DNA of 64,000 nucleotides from Neoceratodus forsteri (lineage: Eukaryota; Chordata; Ceratodontiformes; Ceratodontidae). The DNA lies in contig CM028131.1 of the NCBI GenBank assembly GCA_016271365.2, positions 283,648,001 to 283,712,000 on the forward strand, read 5' to 3'. Under the pieces are notes generated by a model. It was given only the letters and a program-made list of their open reading frames with translations, had not been told where the DNA came from and did not search any database. A program made the translations under genes and the position numbers. Of this stretch, positions 1 through 11,364 are shown piece by piece. Numbering within the stretch: the stretch's first letter is position 1; every line of letters starts with the position of its first letter.

Positions 1-345
1 GTCAAAGGCACACCTCGATACCTGTCACTGACTGCAGGGTGGGGATGGGAGTGGAATGGTGTGAGCATTACTGTTGACAGTCCCAAGTCACACCCCTGAT
101 GCCTGTCAGTCCCTACAGTGCAGGGTGTTATGGTTAGAAACCCTAATGCCCTGGGCGTTTCTTGGTATTTTCACTCCAAGTTTTCAGCATGTGCTTTTTG
201 TGACACCACTGCATGAACAGTGACACTATCAGTTCATTAGCTGAAAGGAGATTTTGTACAGTGACTGTTCCATTTGGCACCACAGGTGCAAAACACATTT
301 TGAACAGGATATAAAAAAATGACAGCTGTACATTTTTTACTTCAG
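1..345 (+). repeat. TRT repeat family, fragment copy C
   Basis: Positions 131-340 resemble, in the same order, the minus strand of 55,730-55,930. Shared words include AACCCTAATGCCCTG, TTTTCAGCATG and GACAGCTGTAC. The same words occur in the 300-bp units at 44.8-45.7 kb. Positions 1-130 hold two diverged units of roughly 80 bp (GTCAAAGGCACACC / GTCCCAAGTCACACC). No coding potential is apparent. It is a diverged, partial third copy of the non-coding family described at 42-46.7 and 52.7-55.9 kb. The left limit lies outside the window. Confidence 0.6.
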
Positions 346-348
346 TAA

Positions 349-350
349 CA

Positions 351-391
<41 letters not shown>
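349..391. repeat. (CA)n microsatellite
   Basis: About 20 CA dinucleotides in an almost pure run, directly after the TRT fragment. The cysteine/valine-rich reverse ORF across it is an artefact of the dinucleotide repeat. Confidence 0.97.
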
Positions 392-395
<4 letters not shown>

Positions 396-2180
396 CACAG
401 CAGCAAAATGATTAGATTTGTCTACAAGCACTATTTTCTATGTAAGTTTGAGTATGGAGGGGGGGTTAAGGCTGGAGATCACTTATGGTCCATCACATAA
501 CCACATGGTCAGAATATTAAATATTTTAAAATAAACATAAATGCAAAAGCAACCATTTCAAAAAGAAAATGCAAACTGTAACACACTTAACAGTTATAGG
601 GTAAGTTAGCACATCTGGACTTATTTGCTGCATATGCATCTCAATTGCTAAGGGGTCCTGACCATGTTCACCCTTCCTCAAACCAAGCTAGCTGCGATAT
701 GTCTAGCAATAACATGAATGGAAAGATTATGCATATGAAAACTTATTAATTATGCTGTACATACCCTAAGACTCAAAGTGTGTCTCCTTTGGCTGCCATG
801 ATGTCTGTGGTTAATTTGAAACAAAAGACAATGTAACAAAACACTGGCCTCCACTGGAGATATTAAACTATAGAGAAAACTGCACTCTGGGAAGATTGCC
901 TGGGACAAGATGCAATAAAAAAAACTGAATAGCAGGTTCCAGGGGGTATAAAACCACCAGGAATGTTAGAAAAAACTACCCCTCCCCACTCATTCACAGG
1001 TGTCAATGAATGTATTTGTTAACCATGCTGGTTCATCTTCTTGCTTCCCTCATCATAAAAATGTGAAACTACATTTGTGTTATTTTAAATGAGTGATAAA
1101 TGGCATGTCCAGGGGGATGGCAGCTCTGATAGTTGTTCCAGTCTTACTTTTTTTCTGGCTCAGTTTTTATCAGTGAAAAGAAAGTAGGAAAAAAAAAACA
1201 GCCTTTTGTTTCTACAAGTAGTTGTTTATTGCAGTTGGTATTTTTAACATGCGCAAGGCAACTCCACTTCTCAAACTTAAAAGAAAAAATACACTTCATC
1301 CAAGGTTGTGTTTACCAAGTACTACGCCCATGATTAAAATAATTTGAACCCCTTTCCCCAAAAAAAGTGCCCTCACATGAAACTGCATGATTAACTGTAA
1401 AGACAATTTAAAAATGTATTTCCAAATGCATTACTAACACCAATGCTTTCAAAGTTTTGAAACTACTAAAAAGACATACTATAAATATATATATATACAC
1501 ACACATATATACATATATACAGTTTATCTATATATATAATATGGTAAACAAATACTGTTAATCCCAAAAACTGAACTTTACGTATTTAGTATATAAATGT
1601 TTAAGAAAAACCTGTGGCTCTTTCATCCAGAATGCTGTGTCTATTGTTTTCCTTGGGAGCTGTAGTTTCAGACACTTCTTAATTACTCTTTCCTTTTGAG
1701 ACATCAGGTGGCTCTAATAATCATTTGTTCCAATGGTTTTTAAGTCAGTTTGAAGGCATTAAGTAACTTCTGTTCTCCTAGTCCTTAATAAAATGCAGAG
1801 ACTCCACAAACTTGTTCTGTTCCCTGGTCCAGATCCCAAACTAGTGTGTCTTGTTTCAACATGATAGATCCACCTCATGCCCCTCCCACATGAATAAAAA
1901 AAAGGTGGGGGTAGATCTTTAGGAGCTTCTCCGGTGGAGGTGGCGGTGGATCTTACTACCCCCAAAAAAACAATGATGCCTCTCACTATTCAGGTTCCAG
2001 TTCTTGTACTGCCCATTTAAGAAAGAAAATAGTACCCTGCAACCATTGACTAACATGAAAGCATATTTATTTGAGGGTGGAAAACATTTCTTGGAGGAGG
2101 GTAAGGCGGAGGAGACTATTTACACCTTCAGTCAGTTCCACGGACAGAAAACATGACATCACTCCTTTTGTACATGCAAA
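392..2180. other. Unassigned AT-rich stretch
   Basis: No domain-bearing ORF and no recognisable transposon end. It contains a TA/CA-rich microsatellite (about 1,483-1,540) and several A-runs. The short ORFs here (for example minus 1,759-1,986) match no family I know. It may be host intergenic or intronic DNA. DIRS 5' untranslated sequence may begin somewhere in the last 100-150 bases. Confidence 0.5.
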
Positions 2181-2333
2181 ATGTCTGCAGGCTCTGCCTA
2201 CTACAGCTGTAAAAACTGCATAAATTGTTTTCAGCTCCTGCTAAAGGCAGACTGCCAAGAATTCTGTTTAAGGTGCTTGAGTTCGGATCATGATTTTATC
2301 AACTGTGAACTTTGCAGGAAGTTTTGCACTTAA
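2181..2333 (+). pseudogene. DIRS gag N-terminus, cysteine-rich zinc-finger segment
   Basis: The ATG at 2,181 opens a 50-codon frame with paired C-x2-C motifs (CKNC, CLRC, CELC) and a histidine (SSDHDF). This is the pattern of the zinc-binding N-terminus of vertebrate DIRS gag-like proteins. It stops at a TAA at 2,331, just after KFCT. A lysine/arginine-rich stretch that would follow (about 2,334-2,365) is in other frames. I infer that this stop is a mutation and that the true ORF continued into the region at 2.7-3.7 kb. Confidence 0.65.
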
Positions 2334-2689
2334 ACTCAAAAGAAAAGGGTTAAAAAAAGAGAATGTATGGCTTCTTAGTCTGCCTCCATATCACCAAAAA
2401 ATAATCAAGGCTCTGTGGGAGTTCCTAATGATGGTGGAAAGCACACATCAGAGGGTCTGTCTCCTCATATACTGCAGCAGTCCCTGTCAAAGGAGATATA
2501 GAAAAAAGATAAAGCTGCTTAGCCATCATATAAACATGGTAAAGACAGTAGAAATACCAGGGTGTTTGAAAGGGGAACCTTGAGTCCGGTGATGGCAAAA
2601 ATACAAATAAAAGAGCCTCAGAGCATGCACTGGAAGCAGTATCCACCATGAAAAAAAAAACAAAAAGAAAAGAATGTCCTTTCTACTAC

Positions 2690-3760
2690 TCCTGAAAAAG
2701 GAAAGGAACATGCTGTGGGTCAAAGACAAATGCCCCCATCGGATGACATAACAAGATTGTGGCAATTTTTCCAGGCCTTCCAGATCATGAGAAATTTTAT
2801 GAATATGCCTGCCCACCCTCCCCAGGTTCAGGCTCCAGCCTACTTGCCTATAGAGGAAGAGGAAGAACTGTACTATGAAGAGGAGAAGGAATGTGAACCT
2901 ATGGAACCAGAGGGCTACCCTGAGCAGGAATTTGGCTCCCTGTGAGGCCTGCAGAGGGCTATACATCTTTTTCCTTCTTTGTAAGCAAATGGTAAGCACC
3001 CTCAAAACTCCCCCTCAGGAAACAGAGGAGGAGGATGAAGAGGAAGCAGAATTCATGGGCAGGATAGGGCTAGCTCCTACAAGGAGTTTGCTGGTCCCCA
3101 TTCACAAAATCATCACAAAAAGCCACTTCAAAGATTTTGTCTGCACCTACCTCAGCTGCAGCCATACACAAAAAGACTGAAAAACAGCATCAGGTGGACA
3201 GATGGGGTGGAGGGGGTGGGGTGGAATACCTGTATGCCCACCCTGATCATCAAGGTGTAATCCAGGCGGTGGCCTGTGAGAGGGCTAAGGTACCCTTTTC
3301 TGCTAGTGCCCTGAAAAGGACTCCAGAAAATTGGATACCGTGGTCAAAAAAGTTTACACATCAGCTTCACTGCTCATTAGGCAGGCAGTTTACTTGGTGC
3401 ATGTAGCCCAGCATCAGAAGGCACTGTGGAATACGATACTGGCACTTGCTGACAAGGCTAATGGTGAATTGGCACAAACCCTGATTGCCACAGCAAAGTC
3501 AGCCCTGGATACCACTAAATACCACTTCCGCACATCTGTGGACACTAATAACGCTGCCTCAAGAGTCTTAACTCAGGCAATTTCTTTGAGACAGTTCTCT
3601 TGGCTAAGGGCAACCATCCTTTCCCAGGACACTCAGAAAACAAATCATTGGATTTCCAGTTCAAATGTGACTCTCTTTTTCATGACAAAACACAGTCACA
3701 CATGAAAATAGTGGATGAATACAAACCTGATTACAAGCGCAACACTGAGAAATAAAAGGC
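2690..3760 (+). pseudogene. DIRS gag-like protein, central and C-terminal remnants
   Basis: Several frames together give a gag remnant. An acidic stretch comes first (PIEEEEELYYEEEKE, about 2,850-2,890), then a basic/hydrophobic region. The most conserved block is 3,331-3,650: VKKVYTSASLLIRQAVYL, then ALDTTKYHFRTSVDT and SRVLTQAISLRQFSWLRAT. This matches the conserved helix-rich block of vertebrate DIRS gag. The frames at 2,715-2,945, 2,875-3,180, 3,137-3,406 and 3,331-3,705 overlap, so several frameshifts exist. A trailing YKPDYKRNTEK-like tail at 3,720-3,755 fits the family. Confidence 0.8.
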
Positions 3761-3972
3761 CTCTACCTCCTAGAGGCCTTATGGTAGGGGAGGTGGGGGC
3801 AGGGGCTACTTTCCAAGAGCCTATGTTTCACTTGCCCCTATAAGTATTAATCCCAAAGATGCCACTATAGGGGGAAAAGGCAGGAGAGGCTCCTAGTGTG
3901 CTGCTGCAGCACCAGCCCCCAAGCCTCAGCTGAAACAAAACCCCTGAAAATTCTGTCCAGGTCACCCAACCA
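3761..3972 (+). other. DIRS gag-RT spacer
   Basis: About 210 bases rich in G-runs, between the gag remnant and the first RT-like frame. No separate gene is visible. It is likely the degraded link region of the DIRS element. Confidence 0.5.
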
Positions 3973-5558
3973 TTGTCAGTGGGGGGAAAGATGGCCCATT
4001 ACTTCCAGGAATGGGTAAATATTACCATAGACAAGTGGGTCCTGGAAATAGTGGGTCAGGAGTTGTCTCTGAAGTTCAAAAAATGTCCAAAACTGCAGAA
4101 ACACAAAAGCTGTCCAACTTACTCTCCCACAGAAAGAATTTGGCTGGAACAAGAAGTAAAAAACTGTTGCAAGCAAAAGCAGTAGAAGATTCATGTCCTT
4201 CAATAGGGCAAGGTTCTGTTTTCAAGGGACTTTGTGGCCCACAAGAAAAATGGGGAGTGGTGACCTATTTTAGACCTCAGATATCTGAACACAAAAAAAG
4301 AGAGGTTTGAGATGGCCACATTCATAACCATCACATCCTGTTCATAACCAATACTCGACCAGGAATATGACCAGGAATGCACTTTCTGTACCTTTCTGCA
4401 GAACAAATCTAGCCATGCGCTCCTTTTCTGCCAGAGCCCCGCAGTAGCTGAATGAACTGCCGGAATCCCTAATAGTCCTCCCCAAAATATCCCATTTCAA
4501 GAGGGAGCTAAAAAAGATCCTCTCCCCAGGCACCAAATGTGACTGCTTCAGTTGGACAGATGTGACAAGTGAGCCTCATTTCCCCTTTGCTCTGCGTACT
4601 CTTTCTTTTCTGGTTTGTTTACATTTATGCTTTTATTACCATTCTGTGACAACGTCACTATGTGTGCAGCCTTTGTTAATTGTCTCGTCTGACATACAAT
4701 CTGTAAGGTTCATGTTTGTTTTAATGACTTTTTGAAAATGCCACTATATGTGAAGCCTATGATAATTGTGTGATCGTCTTACAGTCTATTGCCTTATTTG
4801 TTAATACCTCTGTACGCAAACTTTGACATGGCACCTTTGCAAACAAGCACTTGTGCTCAAAGGTGTAACTCCAAATGAATAATAACTAACTAACTAAGTA
4901 ACTAACTAACTAACTAAATACATTGGGCACAGTGATACCATCATTACAGTCTGGGCATTGGCTAGGGTCACTAGACCTGAAAGACACCTACTTTCACATT
5001 CCAGTTAGACCTGCCCACAGATAATACCTCAGGTTTAGGCTAGGAACCTGTCAATACCAGCTCGTGGACATTCCCTTCAGTCTCAAGTCAGCATATAAGG
5101 TCTTTGAAAAGTGTTTAGCTGTAATGGCAGCACACCTGGGAAGGCAAGGTGTGGTGTTTTTTTCCTACCTGGACGACTGGCTGGTCTCAGGGAAAACAGA
5201 ACAAGAAACAAAGTGCTTTATCCAAAAGATACAGAGCACACTAGAAAAACTGGGGATCCCAATAAATCTGTAGAAGTCACAAAGGGCACCTGTTCATAGC
5301 ACCTGTTCAGGTGCTGGACTTTCATAGGTGCAGAATTGGATACCCTGAAGGGGAAAGCCTTCCTCCTTCAGGAGGGAGTAGCAACTCTGATTGCCAGAGC
5401 AGAATCCTTCACAGTGGGCCAACCAAGACCTGAAAGGGATTTTCTGCAGCTGCTGGGCCACATGGCTCCTTCCACAGCTGTGGTTGCATGGGCCAGGTTT
5501 CAGATGAGGGACATCTGGTACCACCTAAGAGACCACTGGTCTCAAAGATGGGACACTC
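3973..5558 (+). pseudogene. DIRS reverse transcriptase, broken
   Basis: Plus-strand frames give successive RT blocks. First come ERIWLEQEVKN (about 4,130) and, across a stop, a VLFS-DFVAHKK-like block with LDLRYLN (4,205-4,300). After the insertion come SLDLKDTYFHIPV (about 4,968-5,005), the palm motif YLDDWLVSG (about 5,165-5,190) and ERDFLQLLGHMAPS (5,430-5,475). YLDD with the following W is typical of DIRS RTs. The frame is broken by stops, the L2 insertion at 4,336-4,916 and the SINE at 5,559. Confidence 0.88.
4336..4916 (+). mobile_element. L2-like LINE, 5'-truncated 3' end
   Basis: The insert starts with the C-terminal coding tail of an L2-like LINE. Across frames it reads ELPESLIVLPK and FKRELKKIL, the usual terminal RT-protein motif. 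A 3' UTR follows, ending in a stem-loop-like tail (CCTTTGCAAACAAGC ... CTCAAAGGTGTAA) and a (TAAC)n microsatellite at 4,885-4,916. The flanking DIRS sequence is partly duplicated (CATTCATAACCATCAC before, CAGTGATACCATCATTAC after), consistent with a target-site duplication. The same tail words recur at 16.7 and 24.9 kb. Confidence 0.8.
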
Positions 5559-6114
5559 AGGCCGGCCCACCGGCGCAGTGGTTGGATTTCCGCTTGCGAC
5601 GCCGGCGACCCGGGTTCGGGAATGGATCCGGGTCGTCGGAGGGCCGGCCGGGGGGGAGAAGGATTGAGCGCCGTAGGCAGCTCTCCTTCTCCGGGGGGAG
5701 GGTCCCACCAGTATCCGGCGCAATGAGGGCTCCTAGCGGAGGCTGGGAGAACTCACGCTACTGGCCTGAGGTCAGGGAGGGGTGAGGTAGGCGGGGCAGA
5801 CGCTGGCGTCATTGCACGTCCCCGCCTCCTCGAGGGTGGGGAAACATAAGGGGATAAAAAAAAATCCCTGCCTCGCGTCTACATGATGCTCTGCCCTGGA
5901 CTGCCCTGATTGGCCACCGGAGCCGTTCCCCCTAACCAGATACAGTTCCGTGGCCAATAAAGGGGGTCGGTACCGCGGCCCCGCTCTCTGAGGGGTAAGC
6001 CAGGGATGACCTGGGGGGATTCTGCAATGTCCGGTGGTCGGGGCTCCAGGGTCCGTGACCAGAGCAGACCAACGACGGAAGGGCAGGGGCATAAAAGAGA
6101 AAAATAAAAATAAA
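5559..6114 (+). mobile_element. GC-rich tRNA-headed SINE (copy 1)
   Basis: A GC-rich block inside the DIRS RT, flanked by a perfect 15-bp duplication AAAGATGGGACACTC (5,544-5,558 and 6,115-6,129). It begins GCCGGCCCACCGGCG. It has an A-box-like GTGGTTGGATTTCC and a B-box-like GGGTTCGGGAATG within the first 90 bases, indicating a tRNA-derived pol III head. The tail is A-rich (AAAATAAAAATAAAAA), suggesting L1-type mobilisation. At about 556 bp it is long for a SINE. Copy 2 at 17,216-17,864 shares the GCCGGCC start and part of the body. Confidence 0.85.
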
Positions 6115-7620
6115 AAAGATGGGACACTCTCTCTCAAAACTAGTGTCAGCAACAAAAACATTGGTCAGGGCACTAAAGTGGTGGCAGGAAGAAAGCAACC
6201 TCAGAGAGGGCGTTGCCTTCCTCCAGTAATCCCCAGCAAGCATCCTCACAACAGATGCTTCACTCCTAGGATGGGGCGCCCACTTGGAGGACCTCACAGT
6301 AAGAGGCATTTGGAGTCTGCAGGAGATCCCGGAAAACATCAGTTTGCTGGAACTCTGGGTGGTACGTCTAGCAATGCAGGTATTTTCCTCCCATTTGCAA
6401 GGTCAGTCTGTTCAGATCAAAACAGATGACACTGCAACAACGTATTACATAAACAAAAAGGGAGGTACAAGATTCCCAAGACTGAGACCAGAGGCAATGA
6501 GGATCTGGGACCTGGCTTACTCCTTAGATGCAAAGATCTCTGCAATACAAAAAAGGAATAAAAAAACTGAGAAACTGGACACACACAACGTACAGGTGTA
6601 GCAATGTTTTATTAGTTAGAAACCTGCACATAAACCACAGGGAAACAAACCCCTATGTGCATTCACTCTACATGGGCTTTATTAGAGGTAGAATCACAGT
6701 TACCACAGGGGATTCATTTGTACCCTTCTCAATGAAAATAAATTAGTTCGCATTAGTGTGATTGCATACATGCAGCAAAAAGTTCACGCCAATTCCAATG
6801 TGTAATGAACCAGCAACTGTTTAAAATCAATTAATATTTGCACAAATCCTGGTCTGGGAAAGATTCCCATTCAGCTATTACTTTCAAAATCTAATTGCTA
6901 GTGACAATCCAATTCCTCATTATATTTAATTGTCATTGACTTTACCAAGGACCACCACTCCTTTATTTAATGCAATTTTAATTTTCCAAAAAAAAGGGGG
7001 GAGGGAGACTCAGGCAATGAAACTCAGTGGCAAGCATAGCATTTAAGAAAGGGTACACCCTTAAATACAGACAAACTCCCCTACCACAGGAACAGGAAAT
7101 CAAATGCAGACAAAAGCACAATCTGAATATTACAAGCCTATGTAAAGTCAATGCGCATAGGGGTTTGTTTCCCTATAGTTTGTATGCACGTTTCTAACTA
7201 ATAAAACATTGGTACACCTATACATTGTGTGAGCCCAGTTTCTCAGTTTTTTTTATCTGGATTTGGTTTTGGTTGGACAGCATCTTCAGTAGGCATCCAG
7301 TAAACCATGCCATACTTTGCATCTCTGCAGTACACCTGCCAGGCAAATACAATGTCCTGGCACATTCTCTAAACAGAATCAGCCGGGGAACCCATGAACA
7401 GACTCTGAACCAGCAGGTTCTGTCCACAGTTTTTAGAAGATGGGCACCCAGAAATAGACCTGTTTGCATCCTGGGAGAACAATCAGCTGACAAAGTTTGA
7501 CTGCAGGCCACTATCCAAGGGCACAGTCTCAGAAGACGCCCTTGCCCTGAGGTGGATGGGGCAGTTTCTATATGCCTTCCCACCATAACTACTTCTACTT
7601 ATACACGGAGTGCTCCTGAG
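6115..7620 (+). pseudogene. DIRS RNase H region, interrupted
   Basis: After the SINE the DIRS frame resumes with LTDAS-like sequence, then ELWVVRLAMQVF, QIKTDDTATTYYINKKGG (about 6,410-6,465) and LDAKISAI (to 6,545). After the insert at 6,550-7,320 it continues with SAVHLPGKYNVLA-SLNRISRG (7,325-7,395) and a DLFAS-like segment (about 7,455-7,470). Those are RNase H and tail motifs of DIRS polymerases. Frameshifts and stops are present, and the central catalytic context is damaged. Confidence 0.8.
6550..7320. mobile_element. Inverted-repeat insert with 14-bp target duplication
   Basis: It is flanked by ATCTCTGCAATACA (6,536-6,549) and ATCTCTGCAGTACA (7,321-7,334), 13 of 14 identical, and it splits the DIRS RNase H. 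Inside, 6,557-6,690 and 7,120-7,256 are inverted copies over about 130 bp. Shared words are AAAAAAACTGAGAAACTGG, CAATGTTTTATTAGTTAG and GGGAAACAAACCCCTAT. No ORF of note. The inverted arms suggest a fold-back/MITE. The long duplication is more like a LINE-primed insertion. Confidence 0.7.
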
Positions 7621-7798
7621 GCTCAGGGGTGAGCCCACAACAATGATCCTAATATCCCTAGACAGGGCCAGGCAGGTCTGGTTCTAAGTGCTCCTGCCCT
7701 GTCCAGTAAGAGTGCAATCAACCTGCCACTGAACTACAGTACAACCTACTGACCCTGTCACTGGGCAGGATAACATTTCCAGACCCCAGGACTCTACA

Positions 7799-8860
7799 CC
7801 TGATTGCAAGGTTCTTGAAGAGCTAGAGTATGCAGTGCTGAATCTATCAGAGCAGGTCCTGAGGGTGCTTAACGTTTCCTGGAAACTAGCAACCAGGAAA
7901 GCATACTCCTCTAAGTGGATGAGATTCTCTTATTGTTGCTGTCCCAGGAAGATAATCCCAATGCTGGCAGGGTTGCCCACAGTTGTGGACCATCTACTTC
8001 ATTTGCAGTCCTTAGGCCTGAGGACATCAGCACTAAAGGTGCATCTAGCAGCAGTGTCAGCCTACACATCGGCAGGCAAGAGTAAGTCACTGGCCTCTCA
8101 ACCTATTTTTACAATGTTTTTTAAAGGTCTCGGCCACCTCCAGTAAACCTACCTGTGTAGGACTCAGTCCCTCCATTGTATGTGAATATCTGCCTTGCTC
8201 AGCTTTTGGCAGCTCTCTTTGAGCCCATGGCTCTAAAACATGTCACATGGAAAACCATTTTCTTGATTGCCATTCTATCTGCTGGAGGGGAGTGAGCTGC
8301 AAGCCCTCTGCACAGAACCAAACTACATAATCTTACACATGGACAAGGTAGTTCTTATAACCAATAGAAAATTCGTACCTAAGGTAGTATCAGAATTCCA
8401 CCTGAACCAGTCAACTGACCTTTGTGTACTCTGTCCTGAGTTCTGCAGCCCAGGTGAGCAAAAATTGCACAGCCTGTCTCTGAAGCTAGTACTAGGTATC
8501 TACCTGGACTGGACAAAGGATCTCAGGTCTCAGGTCACTCAGCTTTTTGTTACCTATGGTGAGGTGAGTAAAGATAAAACAGCAACCAAGAGGGCAGTCT
8601 CTCGCTGGATACTCTCTTGCATAAAGTTTTGTTATGAAAAAGCTGGGAAAATACACTGCAGAGGCATAAAGACACATTCCTCAAGGGCCCCCCCTCCCAC
8701 CTCTGTGGCATTTGCAACAGGCATTGCACTAATGGACATTTGCAAAGCGGCTACCTGGGAAACAAAAGTGCACACCTTCACAAAGTACTATTGTCTTTAC
8801 ATACAGTCAGGAAGGGATGCTGGCTTTGGAATTGCTGTCCTGGAAAACCCTTTTTCCTAA
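7799..8860 (+). pseudogene. DIRS tyrosine recombinase, broken
   Basis: Two frames (7,835-8,146 and 8,267-8,860) cover an N-terminal core-binding-like part (WKLATRKAYSSKWMRF, then LRTSALKVHLAAVSAYT) and the catalytic domain. The latter has KRAVSRWILSCIKFCYE, KTHSSRAPPPTS and ICKAATWETKVHTFTKYY. In DIRS recombinases the H-x-x-R of the HSTRA-like motif and the tyrosine after HTF are catalytic; both are still visible. The first catalytic arginine is not identified with confidence. The frame is broken at about 8,147-8,266. Termination at 8,858 fits the family. Confidence 0.85.
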
Positions 8861-9160
8861 GTAGGTTCTAGACCCAGCCTCCCAAGGTACTGCTGTAGCG
8901 TCTGCTTGTGTAAACATTACATGAGGGATTCATGGGGTTAGAAGAAAGAACTAGTTACCATAGTAATGTTGTTACTTCTGACAGATCCCTCACTGTTGTA
9001 ACCCCTTTCCCAAAAGGGGGCTTAAATTTGGCTCTCTCTGGAGCACTACTGCTGCCTTTCCCTGTACCATTCCTTTACCCTGGTCCCAGTCCAGACTGCA
9101 GCTGTGGGACCCGGGGATGGACTGAATGCTGTCATTTATTCTGCAAGCTTGTTTAGCATC
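8861..9160 (+). other. DIRS 3' non-coding end
   Basis: Holds GTGTAAACATTACATGAGGG and, 70 bases on, TTCTGACAGATCCCTCAC, a short inverted pair of the kind found in DIRS termini. A weaker echo of the first word (GTGTAAACATAGTGAGGGAT) lies at 11,325-11,345. It may be part of a second, degraded DIRS end. Confidence 0.5.
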
Positions 9161-11364
9161 CTTCTCACCATGGCTGGTGTGGCGCCCACCTCTGTTTGTT
9201 CAGCAGGCTCCTGGGATGCCTTCAGGTGGGGAGCCAGCAGAAAGGAGGTTTCTCAGTTTCAAGTGGCTCTCAAAGCTGTACAAAGAGCAAAACCACTCCT
9301 CATCTGGGAGCACAAACTTTGGGGACACTCAACATCACTCCTTTGCCACCAGTTCACCCCTCCACCCCCCAGTCCCACCAGATGGCAGCAGGGAGGGACT
9401 GGGAGGTATTGATCCTGATGGCCAGAAGCCACACCAAGGAACAGAAACATGTTAAAATAGAAGATAAAGTGAAAGACTATGCTTGTAGTTTCTCTAGCCC
9501 CAGGATTACTGAAAAGGGTCCAAGGACAAACCACCTGGCTGGGACTATTGGGAGTTCCTTTGCTGAGCCAATCAACAGTATCAGACTAGCACAGCTCTGC
9601 AAAACAGCTAAATCAGTTCATCCCATCCTTGTGAAACTGACATTAATTTGGAGCTCTGGCTCAGCTCTGCAAAACAGCTGAAGTGCAAGCTGGCTCAGGA
9701 CTTGTATGATGCTTTTCTTCAGGAACTGGCAGCTACTGAGAGCCAGGGGTTTAGCATAATGAATAATGCATGAGATGCTAGCCACTGATATTTGATCCCT
9801 GGATTTCTGCACAAGGGAGAGACATGTGACTAGAGAGAAAAAGACCTGTGAGAAAAGTCAGCAGTCATCCACAAGGTTGGAAGAAAGGTGTTTAAAGGAT
9901 CTTTGCAAAAAGACTTCTGTTTCCTCCAGGAACAACACCAAAGCTTCTGCCTGGGCTTTGTGAGCTATCAGGACTTGATCTGACAGAGAGTCTAAGTCGC
10001 CTGAGGCCCTGAGTAACTGCCTACTCCTTGGGGGGTGGGTAAAGGCAAGTCCCTTGTGGGGTGAAGAAGACATCAGAGACCAACATGGCCTCACCCCTTG
10101 CACACCCAAAAGTGCATTGGGTCCACTCACCTGTATCATTGCTCCATCTGCAACCTGAGTGAGACATCCCAACAGAGCCAGCCTGCAGAATCTGCTAAGG
10201 TCATGAGTACTGCGTCAATACCATTCCAATTCTTCTGCTAGTCAGGAACAGATAATAGCAACTGCTGGGTATTTCTGTACAATTTTTATTCAAAGCCCAT
10301 TTATAGAACTGCAACAGCCAGGAGCAACTACCATTTGTGTTGAATAAGTTATTCGGGATCCCCAACCACCAGCCTTCAACTGGTACCGCATTGTGGTCCA
10401 ACATCAGGCCTGCAACCGCCCACTGACTTCACACAATTAATGGACTGCAATGGGAGCTCCCGACTTGAGGGTACTGATGCACCAGTAGGGGGAGCTGTAA
10501 ATACTGTGTGGGTACAGAGGGTGGTGGGATTTGGGGAGTAGTCTCAGAACTGTTTCACTGCATTTAATCCATTTTGTTCTCCCATCCAGAGCCTGTTTCT
10601 GTCCACCTAATAAATATTTCTTGTGTTTATATTGCAGTTTTTTTGTTGTTTTGCATATTGTTGTGTTTGCATGCATAGAGTATAAGTTGGGGATCGTGTA
10701 CAATCATAAAAGATGCAATGTCTAGAGGGTGGGGGTTGCATTCATTATCTGTGGAGCAATACCTTGGCAGCCATCTGTCAAAAGGATCCCCCTAGGTGGA
10801 GGCATGGCACAACTTTTTTATTACCTCCAATACTAACTGAACCCAGGCGCCATTCACCCGAAGTCCTTATAAACTGTGCCCAGGTATTATTGCACAGGCA
10901 TAGTCTCACACCTAGCAGGTGGGGGTGGTTAGTTACATTACATTTACACTCCCTAACCCTGCCTCCCCTTCCAGAACCTGAAAATAGTTTCAGACAAGAA
11001 TCCATTCTTTTCACTAAGATTGCTTGAGCCTACTATTACAATTCCTTGACAATTTTAAGATGTGGTCGGTAAAATATTTTTTTAATATTTGTTCTACATA
11101 ATGTTTGCCCTAAATGTGTTTGGTGTTTTTCTAAATTCTTTCTAAATTCTATGATTTTTTGGTAGCCACTTAGCTAGTTTTAGTAGTCACAGTCCCCTTG
11201 CTTTAGAAACAAATCTGACATTGGAGAGGTAGGGGGCATGCAACCACACCACAAAAGTTAAACTCCTACTTAGCATAGAGGTCTATCTCCAGGGCAGCAC
11301 TCTCATGACAGATGCTGCTGCTAGTGTAAACATAGTGAGGGATCCTGGAGAAGAAACAACATTA
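9161..11364. other. Unassigned 2.2 kb
   Basis: Longest frames are plus 9,196-9,681 (161 codons) and minus 9,858-10,172 (104 codons). Neither shows a motif I can name. An AATAAA with T-rich flanks lies at about 10,609-10,616, compatible with a retroviral-type polyadenylation region, but no LTR pair is seen. GTGTAAACATAGTGAGGGAT at 11,325-11,345 resembles the DIRS end at 8,910. Some of this block may be DIRS-derived. Confidence 0.4.

Larger units (their letters stand above)
2181..8960 (+). mobile_element. Decayed DIRS-type tyrosine-recombinase retrotransposon
   Basis: Three DIRS hallmarks lie in order on the plus strand: a gag-like region (2.18-3.75 kb), RT plus RNase H (3.97-7.6 kb) and a tyrosine recombinase (7.8-8.86 kb). 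DIRS elements use a recombinase instead of a DDE integrase and usually leave no target duplication. Three later insertions interrupt it (4,336-4,916, 5,559-6,114, 6,550-7,320), and every ORF carries stops or frameshifts, so it is dead. The 3' non-coding part (8,861-9,030) has the GAGGGAT / ATCCCTC inverted words typical of DIRS ends. Exact termini are not resolved. Confidence 0.88.

Noticed and set aside
143..406. Cysteine/valine repeat protein on the minus strand
   Set aside because: The (CV)n stretch is the translation of the CA microsatellite.
5559..5650. tRNA gene at the GC-rich block
   Set aside because: A- and B-box-like words are present, but a cloverleaf is not complete and the block is bounded by a 15-bp duplication with an A-rich tail, so it is a SINE head.
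9196..9681. 161-codon plus-strand ORF as a gene
   Set aside because: No motif, overlapping frames on both strands of similar length, and it sits between transposon remains. Kept as unassigned.
10560..10720. LTR with polyadenylation site near 10.61 kb
   Set aside because: An AATAAA with T-rich flanks is present, but there is no second copy, no TG/CA ends and no duplication.
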